Assembly: GCA_002700305.1 (NCBI GenBank) | Contig: PACZ01000024.1 | Coordinates: forward strand, 395,617-459,616 | DNA: 64,000 nucleotides | Source: Hyphomonas sp. | GTDB taxonomy: Bacteria > Pseudomonadota > Alphaproteobacteria > Caulobacterales > Hyphomonadaceae | Reading direction: 5' to 3' | Shown: positions 25,827-32,970 of the stretch, in pieces | Layout of the letters: every line of letters starts with the position of its first letter | Numbering within the stretch: position 1 is the first letter of the stretch | Made by a program: the position numbers and the translations under genes | The notes under the pieces: model-generated | The model's input: the letters and a program-made list of their open reading frames with translations, nothing else | Told to the model about the DNA's origin: nothing | Databases searched by the model: none

Positions 25827-26321
25827 ATGCGTCTGACCACCCCCCTTCTTTCCGCTACTGCAATTGCACTCGCCGCCTGCGGTGCAGCGGACAGCGAAGT
25901 GATCCGCCACAAGATCCCCGGATCGGATTTCCCCATTCTTCAGGCCGTCGAAGTCCCTGCGGATGCAACGCTGGTTTATCTCAGCGGCGCAGGACCTTCC
26001 GTTTCCGACGAGACGGCTGAGCCGCGAACCCCGGCGGCCTATGGCGACATTACCACCCAGACGGAATCCACGCTTGCGGCCATCGAGTCCCGCCTGGAAA
26101 GCATCGGGCTCACCATGAGCGATGTGATCAAGATGCAGGTCTACATTGTGGCGGCCCCCGGTGAAGACTCGCTCGATTTCGGCGGCTTTATGGAAGGTTA
26201 TGTCAAATTCTTCGGCACGGAAGAACAACCCAACCTCCCGACACGCTCTGTGTTCGAGGTTGCCGGGCTCGCCAATCCCGGCTGGCTGATCGAAATCGAA
26301 GTCGTGGCTGTCCGGGACTAG
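25827..26321 (+). CDS. Lipoprotein RidA-family imine deaminase
   Basis: 164-residue YjgF/YER057c/UK114 (Rid) protein. The lipobox LAAC (Cys18) predicts a periplasmic lipoprotein, whereas typical RidA is cytosolic. The catalytic Arg of the deaminating subgroup (R105 in E. coli RidA) is present as R140 in NLPTRSVFEVAGL. These enzymes hydrolyse reactive enamines/imines to ketones and ammonia. Lying third in an operon after an imine-producing amine oxidase and a cytochrome, it should hydrolyse the oxidase product in the same compartment. GGAGTG precedes the ATG. Confidence 0.93.
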   Translation: MRLTTPLLSATAIALAACGAADSEVIRHKIPGSDFPILQAVEVPADATLVYLSGAGPSVSDETAEPRTPAAYGDITTQTESTLAAIESRLESIGLTMSDVIKMQVYIVAAPGEDSLDFGGFMEGYVKFFGTEEQPNLPTRSVFEVAGLANPGWLIEIEVVAVRD

Positions 26322-26443
26322 CTTCCACGTGCCGGCGTTTCACTGCTCCGGAACGCCTTCATGGATGCTACTTGCCCCTACGCAAGTCATTTCCTTGGCC
26401 GGGAAGGCATGTATGATCCCCGAAAACACCATTGGGGAGAGCC

Positions 26444-28150
26444 ATGCACTACGCAGAACTTCTGAAGGCCCGCCAGGAACTCACCGGCCCGGGCGGTGAG
26501 TTTGAGATTGTCGAAGCTGAAGTCCTCGGCAACACGCTTCGCGTCTATAAGAATGCTCCTCCCAGCGTTCGGGAAGTCTGGCAGTCTACCAAGCAATTCG
26601 CAGACCGGACTTATCTGGTCTACAAAGATGAGCGGCTCACTTATGCCGAAGCCCATGATCACGTAAACGCCGTTGCTGCCTGGCTGTTTGACCAGGGTGT
26701 CCAGCCGGGCGACCGGGTTGCGATCGCCATGCGGAACTATCCGGAGTGGATGCTCATCTACTGGGCTTGTGTCTCGGTTGGCGTCACGGTTGTCGGCATG
26801 AATGCGTGGTGGACGGCCGAGGAGATGGCCTACGCCTTGAAAGATTCCGAACCCAAAGTGCTGTTTCTCGACGCCGAACGGTTTGAGCGGGTCAAAGACG
26901 GTCCGGACCTGACGGGTTCTATGAAGCTTGTTGGCATCAGAATGCCAGACCTGCCTGAGAATGTGACGCCGTGGAGCGAAGTTATCGCTCATGGCGGAGA
27001 CATGCCCGATGTTACGGTAGACCCGGACTCGGATGCCTGCATCTTCTATACATCTGGCACAACGGGATTCCCGAAAGGCGCACAACTCACTCAACGCGGT
27101 TGCGTCGCCAATCTCATGAACATGCTGTATGCTGGAGCGTCCACGGCACTGGCGATACAGCGCGCAACGGGTGTCGAGCCGCCAGCAGATCCGCCGCCAC
27201 CTGTGGGTCTGCTGACCACGCCACTGTTTCACGTCACCGCAAACAATTGTGGAGCCTATGCCACGACTGCACTCGGCGGCACGATCATTCTCATGTACCG
27301 CTGGGACGCTGGCGAAGCGCTGAAGATTATCGAGCGCGAAAAGGTTACGAGCCTCGGCGGCGTGCCGGTCATGGGGAGGGAACTGATCAATCACCCGGAC
27401 TTCGCCAAGACCGATACGTCCAGCCTCGTCCAGCTTTCGGGCGGCGGAGCGCAGGTGCCGCCCGATCTGGTCCACAAAATCGAATCGAGCATTGCAACCG
27501 CTCGCCCGGCCACAGGGTATGGCATGACCGAGACATGCGGGATCATCACGTCCGTATCTGCAGACTTTTTCGTCGACAAACCGGACAGCGCCGGTCCGGC
27601 CATGCCCAACTTCGAAGTCAAATGCGTCGACGAACTGGGCGATACTGTGCCGCCCGGAGAGTTGGGTGAACTCTGGGTGAAAGGCTCCTCTGTCATCAAG
27701 GGCTATATCAATCGCCCGGAAGCGACAGCTGAATCCATCACGGATGGCTGGCTGCACACCGGTGATATTGCCCGCATCGACAAGGACGGCTTCATCTTCA
27801 TCGTCGACCGCAAGAAAGACATGGTCCTGCGCGGCGGTGAGAACGTTTATTGCGCTGAAGTGGAATCCGTTGCCTACACCCATCCAGCGGTCGCTGAATG
27901 CAGTGTGTTCGGCGTGCCAGACGACCGGCTGGGGGAAGAGGTCGGCATCGCAATCGTCCTGAAGCCTGGCGAAAAGCTGACCGCTGATGAATTCCGCGCC
28001 CATTGCGCCGGCATCATGGCGAAGCACAAGGTGCCTCGGTATGTCTGGTTTATCGCCGACGCCCTGCCCCGGAATGCCAGTGGCAAGTTCGTGAAAAGGG
28101 ACCTTCGTGACCGCCTCAGCGCCGAACTGCAAAACGCAGGTCAGTCATAG
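26444..28150 (+). CDS. AMP-forming acyl-CoA synthetase
   Basis: 568-residue ANL-superfamily enzyme that activates a carboxylic acid with ATP and CoA. Start at the ATG 26444 after GGGGAG. Motifs: FYTSGTTGFPKGAQLT (P-loop-like A3), GYGMTETCG (A5), GWLHTGDIARIDKDGFIFIVDRKKDMVLRGGENVYCAEVE (A7-A8) and the catalytic Lys in PRNASGKFVKRDL. There is no signal peptide. The family resembles medium/long-chain fatty-acid or short aromatic acid ligases; the substrate is not readable. A monocistronic arrangement is likely, convergent with phnE. Confidence 0.92.
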   Translation: MHYAELLKARQELTGPGGEFEIVEAEVLGNTLRVYKNAPPSVREVWQSTKQFADRTYLVYKDERLTYAEAHDHVNAVAAWLFDQGVQPGDRVAIAMRNYPEWMLIYWACVSVGVTVVGMNAWWTAEEMAYALKDSEPKVLFLDAERFERVKDGPDLTGSMKLVGIRMPDLPENVTPWSEVIAHGGDMPDVTVDPDSDACIFYTSGTTGFPKGAQLTQRGCVANLMNMLYAGASTALAIQRATGVEPPADPPPPVGLLTTPLFHVTANNCGAYATTALGGTIILMYRWDAGEALKIIEREKVTSLGGVPVMGRELINHPDFAKTDTSSLVQLSGGGAQVPPDLVHKIESSIATARPATGYGMTETCGIITSVSADFFVDKPDSAGPAMPNFEVKCVDELGDTVPPGELGELWVKGSSVIKGYINRPEATAESITDGWLHTGDIARIDKDGFIFIVDRKKDMVLRGGENVYCAEVESVAYTHPAVAECSVFGVPDDRLGEEVGIAIVLKPGEKLTADEFRAHCAGIMAKHKVPRYVWFIADALPRNASGKFVKRDLRDRLSAELQNAGQS

Positions 28151-28159
28151 GCTTTCCTG

Positions 28160-29179
28160 TCAGATAAGCTTGCGGCGAAGCCTCGCCGCAAGCGCATCCA
28201 GCGCAAGTACCGACAGAAAGATGATCAGCAGGATCGTCGCGACATGGTCATATTGGAACATGTCGTAGCGGCCTTTGAGTTCCTGCCCGATCCCGCCAGC
28301 CCCCACGAGCCCAATGACTGTGCCCATGCGAATGTTGCGGTCCAGTATGTAAAAGGTCAGCGCCGTGTAGCTTGGCAAGACCTGCGGCAGCACCGCCAGA
28401 CGCAGGACGGCAAGGTCGCCCGCGCCCGTCGCACGGATGGCATCCTGAGGAACCTTGTCCGCCGCTTCAATGTCTTCTGCGAAGAATTTGGCGAGAAATC
28501 CCACACTATGTAGTGCGAGCGCCAGAATGCCCGCGATTGGGCCGAAACCGAATGCCAGAACCAGGAACAGTGCGCTAATCAGTTCAGGCACCGCACGCAG
28601 GAATGAAATAAAACTGCGGGCAAGCCTATAAAGAACAGGGTGCGGCGTAAAATTCCTCGCCGCCACCCATGCCAGCGGCAAACTGAGCAGCACGGCAAAC
28701 AGACTGGCCCATACGGCCATCTCAATCGTTTCCAGCATCTTACCCAGCGTGAAAGTCAGATAGCCTACAGGCTCTACAAGATACGTCTTTTCGACAGTCT
28801 GCGTCGTCATCTGCATGGTTTCAGCATCAAGCGCAGATTCTTCGACGGTTTCTGTTTCCAGGCGCGAAAACAAGGGCAGATGATCCGGGTCGAAATGATC
28901 AATCAGCGAGACAGGCGTCCGCTCGGCAATGGCAAGGGGGTACATCTGCTTTGCGACACTTCCGATCCCACGCCCCACCTGAGAGCTTTCCTTCAGGCCA
29001 ACACTCGCCTGCAGGAATTCGCCCAATTGACCGGAGAGCCGGTGCAGCTCCATCCGATGCGCTGAAACCGAAATGAGAGCAAATGCCACCACAACAGCCA
29101 GGACCGTCTTCCAGTCAAAAGCCGGTTTGACACGCCAGAGTTCCGCCCCGGTCTGCCGGCTCTCCGTCACCTCCGACAT
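28160..29179 (-). CDS. phnE: PhnE-type ABC transporter permease
   Basis: 339-residue inner-membrane permease of the phosphonate/phosphite importer family. Start at the ATG 29179, one base after the phnC stop. One N-terminal helix (VLAVVVAFALISVSA) precedes a long periplasmic segment and the transport core, with the binding-protein-dependent loop DAIRATGAGDLAVLRLAVLPQ and the family ending NIRMGTVIGLVGAGGIGQELKGRYDMFQYDHVATILLIIF. It works with PhnC and PhnD encoded immediately upstream. The substrate may be a phosphonate, phosphite or an organophosphate. Confidence 0.9.
   Translation of the reverse strand: MSEVTESRQTGAELWRVKPAFDWKTVLAVVVAFALISVSAHRMELHRLSGQLGEFLQASVGLKESSQVGRGIGSVAKQMYPLAIAERTPVSLIDHFDPDHLPLFSRLETETVEESALDAETMQMTTQTVEKTYLVEPVGYLTFTLGKMLETIEMAVWASLFAVLLSLPLAWVAARNFTPHPVLYRLARSFISFLRAVPELISALFLVLAFGFGPIAGILALALHSVGFLAKFFAEDIEAADKVPQDAIRATGAGDLAVLRLAVLPQVLPSYTALTFYILDRNIRMGTVIGLVGAGGIGQELKGRYDMFQYDHVATILLIIFLSVLALDALAARLRRKLI
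28169..28192. terminator. Palindrome at the convergent 3' ends
   Basis: CTTGCGGCGA (28169-28178) and TCGCCGCAAG (28183-28192), perfect 10-base arms and a 4-base loop, inside the last codons of phnE and just after the acyl-CoA synthetase stop. It could stop transcription coming from the left, but lacks a T-run. Confidence 0.4.
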
Positions 29180-29180
29180 A

Positions 29181-29981
29181 TCAGGCCACCCTGGAAGGAG
29201 AGAACAGGTCACGCCCCGTTCCGAATATCCGGGAGAGCGCTTCCTGAGACAGCTGTCCGGGCGGTCCGTCGAAAACGATCCGTCCTTCCCGCAAACCGAT
29301 GATGCGATCAGCGAAGATGCGCGAGAGGTTGATCTGGTGCAGCGAGCACAGGACGGCAGCTCCCTGCTCTTTGGCCATCTGGCGGAGCAAACTCATTACA
29401 TCCTCAGCTGTTTGAGGGTCGAGGCTGGCAACGGGTTCATCTGCGAGAATGAGCTTCGGGTCCTTGATCAAAGCCCGGGCAATACCCACGCGCTGCTTCT
29501 GCCCGCCCGACAAGCCATTCACCAGTCGGTTCACATGACCGGCTTCAAGCCCGACGCGTGACAAGAGCAAGCAAGCATCGCGCTGCACGCGCTCCGGATA
29601 GGCCTGAAGCATCAAGCGCCAAACGGGTAAATCCGGCGCCCTTCCAGACATCACATTCCTGGCCGCAGTCAGACGTCCGGACAATCCGAAATCCTGATGC
29701 ACCATCCCGATCTTCTGCCGGATACGCCGGAGGCTCCTGGGAGTGCTCTCCACGCCGCAAACACGGACCGACCCGGCATCGAGTTTGTTCAGGCCGATCA
29801 CTGAGCGCAGGAGCGTCGTCTTTCCGGATCCTGAAGCGCCGAGCAGCACACAAAAACTGCCCGGCTCAATTTTAAACGAGACATTGTCCAAAACCGTCGG
29901 ACCATTCGGAAACGCTTTGCAGGCGCCTGACACGCTCAAGACGGCCTCTGGGCGCGCCGCAGGAGAGTCGAAGGGCTGCAT
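29181..29981 (-). CDS. phnC: PhnC-type ABC transporter ATP-binding protein
   Basis: 266-residue ATPase. Walker A LLGASGSGKTTLLRSV, Q-loop KIGMVHQDFGL, signature LSGGQKQRVGIARAL, Walker B LILADEPVASLDP and the switch His in LCSLHQINLS are all present. The pattern VHQxFxL...VMSGRAP is typical of PhnC. It sits between phnD (15-base gap) and phnE (1-base gap) in one operon and should power uptake of the PhnD ligand. Confidence 0.94.
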   Translation of the reverse strand: MQPFDSPAARPEAVLSVSGACKAFPNGPTVLDNVSFKIEPGSFCVLLGASGSGKTTLLRSVIGLNKLDAGSVRVCGVESTPRSLRRIRQKIGMVHQDFGLSGRLTAARNVMSGRAPDLPVWRLMLQAYPERVQRDACLLLSRVGLEAGHVNRLVNGLSGGQKQRVGIARALIKDPKLILADEPVASLDPQTAEDVMSLLRQMAKEQGAAVLCSLHQINLSRIFADRIIGLREGRIVFDGPPGQLSQEALSRIFGTGRDLFSPSRVA

Positions 29982-29996
29982 CTACCGGTTCAACGC

Positions 29997-30917
29997 TCAG
30001 GACCCAGACTTCTGCAGGATGGCAGCCTGATAGTCCGTATCGATAAAGCCGATTGCACTCGCCATGGCTTCAAACAGAGCGTCTGTTACGTCTACATTGT
30101 AGCGGTCCACTTGTTTCCCGCCGTAGCCACGAATGGATTCCGGACGAATTCCGGGTGTTTCATGTACCTTGCCAAAAGAGGCCCGGAGGGATGCTTTCAC
30201 CTGCGGTGCCAGCTCAGGATGCATGGCAATCGGCGGGTTTGGAATCGGGTCCGACTTCATCAACAGTCGAAAGTCAGACGCCTTCAACCCACCCTGATTG
30301 ACCGCCCTCTCAAAGGAGACAAAAGAAGCGCCTGCCGCATCGACGAGACCGTTCTGCAGGGCAAGCAGACTGTTGGCATGGCTGCCCGTGATGCGAATGG
30401 CCGAAAGGTCTCTCAACGGGTCAACCCCTGCCTTTGATAGCATGGACAAGGGGTAGGAAAAACTGCTCGCTGAATGCTGAGACCCAAGCGCTATGGACTT
30501 TCCATGCAAATCCCTCGGTTCATCAACGCCTGACGCCGATGAAACGAATATGCCTGCATAATAGGTGGAGCTGCCGTCACGCTCTTCAATGGCGAGCAGG
30601 TCCGCACAACCGCGCTTGTGCGCCTCGACATACGAGACCGGCCCCAGCCAAGCAATCTCCGCCTGACCGGCACACATGCCCTCAATCACAGCGGCATAAC
30701 TCTGTCCCGTCCGGACATCAAAGTGAATGCCACTGGTCCGGGTTATGGCGTTGAACAGCGGAAGAAAATCTGCCCGGGTGCCGTCCTCGGTCCCCCCATC
30801 TGCCGGGATCAGCAGCACACGGAGCGGGCTTGCGGCCGTTCCGGTGCGCTCGGCCTTCGCCGGAAGACCACTGAAACAAAGGCCAGCAAGAACAACCATG
30901 AGCATCACAAGGCGCAT
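29997..30917 (-). CDS. phnD: PhnD-type periplasmic binding protein
   Basis: 306 residues from the ATG at 30917, which has GGAGG seven bases upstream and opens a signal peptide (MRLVMLMVVLAGLCFSGLPAKAE). The family core is LRVLLIPADGG, GQSYAAVIEGMCAGQAEIAWLGPVSYVEA, KSIALGSQHSASSFSYPLSML and the ligand-binding SHANSLLALQNGLVDAAGASFVSF. PhnD/PtxB relatives bind phosphonates, phosphite, phosphate or larger organophosphates. First gene of phnDCE, divergent from an RpiR-type regulator; the operator-like site at 31037-31051 lies in the shared promoter region. Confidence 0.91.
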   Translation of the reverse strand: MRLVMLMVVLAGLCFSGLPAKAERTGTAASPLRVLLIPADGGTEDGTRADFLPLFNAITRTSGIHFDVRTGQSYAAVIEGMCAGQAEIAWLGPVSYVEAHKRGCADLLAIEERDGSSTYYAGIFVSSASGVDEPRDLHGKSIALGSQHSASSFSYPLSMLSKAGVDPLRDLSAIRITGSHANSLLALQNGLVDAAGASFVSFERAVNQGGLKASDFRLLMKSDPIPNPPIAMHPELAPQVKASLRASFGKVHETPGIRPESIRGYGGKQVDRYNVDVTDALFEAMASAIGFIDTDYQAAILQKSGS

Positions 30918-31036
30918 GCCGATACCTCCAATTGAACAGGGCCAACGCACATTGTGCGCCGCACCAAACCTCAGGAAACGCGATAACAGCCGCTTGTGAC
31001 ACTGGTGTAACGAACAGCGAGACTTCTTGACGTTTA

Positions 31037-31051
31037 TTGAAGAAAATTCAA
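31037..31051. promoter_or_regulatory. RpiR-type operator candidate, copy 1
   Basis: TTGAAGAAAATTCAA: perfect TTGAA-N5-TTCAA palindrome in the phnD-rpiR divergent region, 32 bases before the rpiR start. Nearly the same sequence recurs at 32788-32802 (14 of 15 bases) and 32836-32850 (12 of 15). A TTGACG at 31027-31032 places it between possible -35 and -10 elements. Confidence 0.6.
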
Positions 31052-31082
31052 TTAGTGAGGCACTATATGGCTGGAGTGGCAA

Positions 31083-31985
31083 ATGTCTGAGAGCAAACCA
31101 AGGCGCAAGAGCACAACCAAAAAGCGCGGCGACGTTCCGATCGTTGACAACGTCATGACGCGCATTCGCGTTCGGCACTCCTCTCTCGGCCCCAGCACCC
31201 GCTCCATCGCAGATTTCATTCTGGAGAACCCACGGCAGGTTGTCGGCATGTCGGTAACGGAACTCGCCGAAGCGACAGGCGCCAGCGACGGCAGTGTCAT
31301 CAACCTCTGCCGGCAGCTGGATCTGTCAGGGTTCCAGCAGCTGAAACTCAGTCTCGCGCAAGAAGTCGTGCAACCCGTTCAGTTCATTCATGAAGATTTG
31401 CGTCCTTCAGACACAACCCCGACCGTATGCCGGAAAACATTCCATGCCGGAATCCAAGCGTTGCGCGACACGCTCTCAATCCTTGACGCTGACGCTGTCG
31501 ATGAGGCCGTACGTATTATTCGCGCAGCAGAGCGCGTTGAAATCTATGGCATCGGCTCATCCGCACCAATTGCGGAAGACGCGCAATACCGGATGCTCCG
31601 CATCGGGATAGACGCCAAAGTCGTTGTGGACAGCCATATTCAGGCTATTAGCGCCTCACGAACCGGGCCTAAGGTAGCTGTGCTCACCATTTCTCACTCC
31701 GGCGCAACACACGAAACCCTCGCGGCAACCCGCCTTGCAAAGGAAGCCGGCGCGAAGACTATCATTGTTACCAACTTCTCCAGCTCACCACTTCAGGCCT
31801 ATGCCGACGTGAAGCTCTTCACGATGGCGCGCGAAACCAAATTCCGTACCGAAGCGATGACCAGCCGGATCGCCCAACTCTGCGTGCTCGACGCTTTGAT
31901 CGCCGCGCTCGCCCTCGCCGATTATGATCGGGCCACCGATACACTACGGAAAACATTTGATGTTTTGTCTCTAAAGCGCTTTTAA
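31083..31985 (+). CDS. MurR/RpiR-family regulator with SIS domain
   Basis: 300 residues. The N-terminal RpiR helix-turn-helix (STRSIADFILENPRQVVGMSVTELAEATGASDGSVINLCRQLDLSGFQQLKLSL) is followed by a SIS sugar-isomerase domain (VEIYGIGSSAPIAEDAQYRMLRIG ... VAVLTISHSGATHETLAATRLAKEAGAKTIIVTN) that in this family binds phosphorylated sugars or related ligands. It is divergent from phnDCE and convergent (4-base overlap) with the HAD phosphatase gene. Three similar palindromes near these genes are its likely operators. The ligand is presumably the imported phospho-compound or a product. Confidence 0.92.
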   Translation: MSESKPRRKSTTKKRGDVPIVDNVMTRIRVRHSSLGPSTRSIADFILENPRQVVGMSVTELAEATGASDGSVINLCRQLDLSGFQQLKLSLAQEVVQPVQFIHEDLRPSDTTPTVCRKTFHAGIQALRDTLSILDADAVDEAVRIIRAAERVEIYGIGSSAPIAEDAQYRMLRIGIDAKVVVDSHIQAISASRTGPKVAVLTISHSGATHETLAATRLAKEAGAKTIIVTNFSSSPLQAYADVKLFTMARETKFRTEAMTSRIAQLCVLDALIAALALADYDRATDTLRKTFDVLSLKRF

Positions 31986-32758
31986 GTGCCGACCTCCTGA
32001 AGCACAGCCTCCATCACGGCTGGCTCAGTGGCCCGCACAAGCAGTGACTTCATGCCAAGCGCTTCAGCACCCGCCAGGTCAGTCGCCGGATTGTCCCCCA
32101 TCATTACAACCCCTTCCGGCTCAAGGTTCAATGCACGGCAGGCCTTCAAGTAGAGGCCCGGCTTCGGTTTGCCGACGATTTCCATTTCCACTGCATCCAG
32201 GTTGACGCAGGAACCGAGTGCAGACAGAAGCGCTCCAGTCTCAGGAATAATCCTGCCTTCGGCTCCCGGATGCGTCAGGTCGGGATTAGCGACGATCAGG
32301 CACGCACCCTTCCTGAGAGCATTCGCGGCGCGCTCCAGACGGCTATAGCTAAACCGCGTGTCGCGCAAAAGAACGACGACATCGGCCTCATCCCGGTTGA
32401 GGCGAATGCCAATGTTCCGGGCAACCGCCCGCATACGGGGATGCGCAAGAACCATGACATCGACCTGACCCGCCTTTGCTGCCCGGTCTATAGCTTCGAC
32501 ACCCGCCAGAACAACCTGCTCCCGCGGCATGTCAATTCCTGCTGCAGACAGGATACCCAGGAAATCATCTACAGTGTTTGACGAATTGTTCGACACGATC
32601 GCCGTACGCACGTGGTGTGTACGGAGAAAGGCTGCTGCGGCATCCGTGAGAACATTGTCGATAGCGCAACAACCATCCCAGTCCAGCAGGAAGCCCCGGG
32701 CCGATTGCGTCACACACGCGATCTCGGCCGACGAGGCGGGTAAAAAGCCGTGCGCCAT
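31982..32758 (-). CDS. HAD-IIA family phosphatase
   Basis: 258 residues from the ATG at 32758 (GGAG eight bases upstream; a GTG nine bases earlier is less likely). HAD motifs: GFLLDWDGCCAIDN (DxD nucleophile), IVSNNSSNT, KPKPGLYLKAC (Lys) and VVMMGDNPATDLAGA (acidic pair), with the C2a cap of the NagD/phosphoglycolate-phosphatase group between them. It should dephosphorylate a small sugar- or alcohol-phosphate in the cytoplasm. Position between the RpiR regulator and the TonB receptor, with operator-like sites just upstream, suggests it processes the compound imported by PhnCDE. Confidence 0.88.
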   Translation of the reverse strand: MAHGFLPASSAEIACVTQSARGFLLDWDGCCAIDNVLTDAAAAFLRTHHVRTAIVSNNSSNTVDDFLGILSAAGIDMPREQVVLAGVEAIDRAAKAGQVDVMVLAHPRMRAVARNIGIRLNRDEADVVVLLRDTRFSYSRLERAANALRKGACLIVANPDLTHPGAEGRIIPETGALLSALGSCVNLDAVEMEIVGKPKPGLYLKACRALNLEPEGVVMMGDNPATDLAGAEALGMKSLLVRATEPAVMEAVLQEVGT

Positions 32759-32787
32759 GCATCTCACTCCAAAGTCAATTCCATTGT

Positions 32788-32802
32788 TTGAATTTTCCTC
32801 AA
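32788..32802. promoter_or_regulatory. RpiR-type operator candidate, copy 2
   Basis: Plus strand TTGAATTTTCCTCAA, i.e. TTGAGGAAAATTCAA on the minus strand, 14 of 15 bases identical to copy 1. It lies 29 bases upstream of the HAD gene start, in the HAD-TonB divergent region. Confidence 0.6.
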
Positions 32803-32835
32803 TTATAAATCGGCTTATAAGTAAATACTATTCAT

Positions 32836-32850
32836 ATCAATTTTATTCAA
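32836..32850. promoter_or_regulatory. RpiR-type operator candidate, copy 3 (degenerate)
   Basis: Minus strand TTGAATAAAATTGAT, 12 of 15 bases matching copy 1, on the TonB-receptor side of the same divergent region, 34 bases from copy 2. The region between is strikingly AT-rich for this genome. Confidence 0.45.
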
Positions 32851-32970
32851 AGTTCACAGAAATGTTGCGATGGCTGACTAGATCGGCGGCGTGGCAAGAG
32901 CGGCTACTGGCCGCCCGCGCCCGGCTCGCCGATGTCCGGCGGGTGATGGGGTTATATGGAGGCATCAGCC

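Noticed and set aside
26387..28132. A 581-codon minus-strand frame opposite the acyl-CoA synthetase
   Set aside because: The plus strand has all AMP-ligase motifs in order; the antisense translation shows no recognisable domain.
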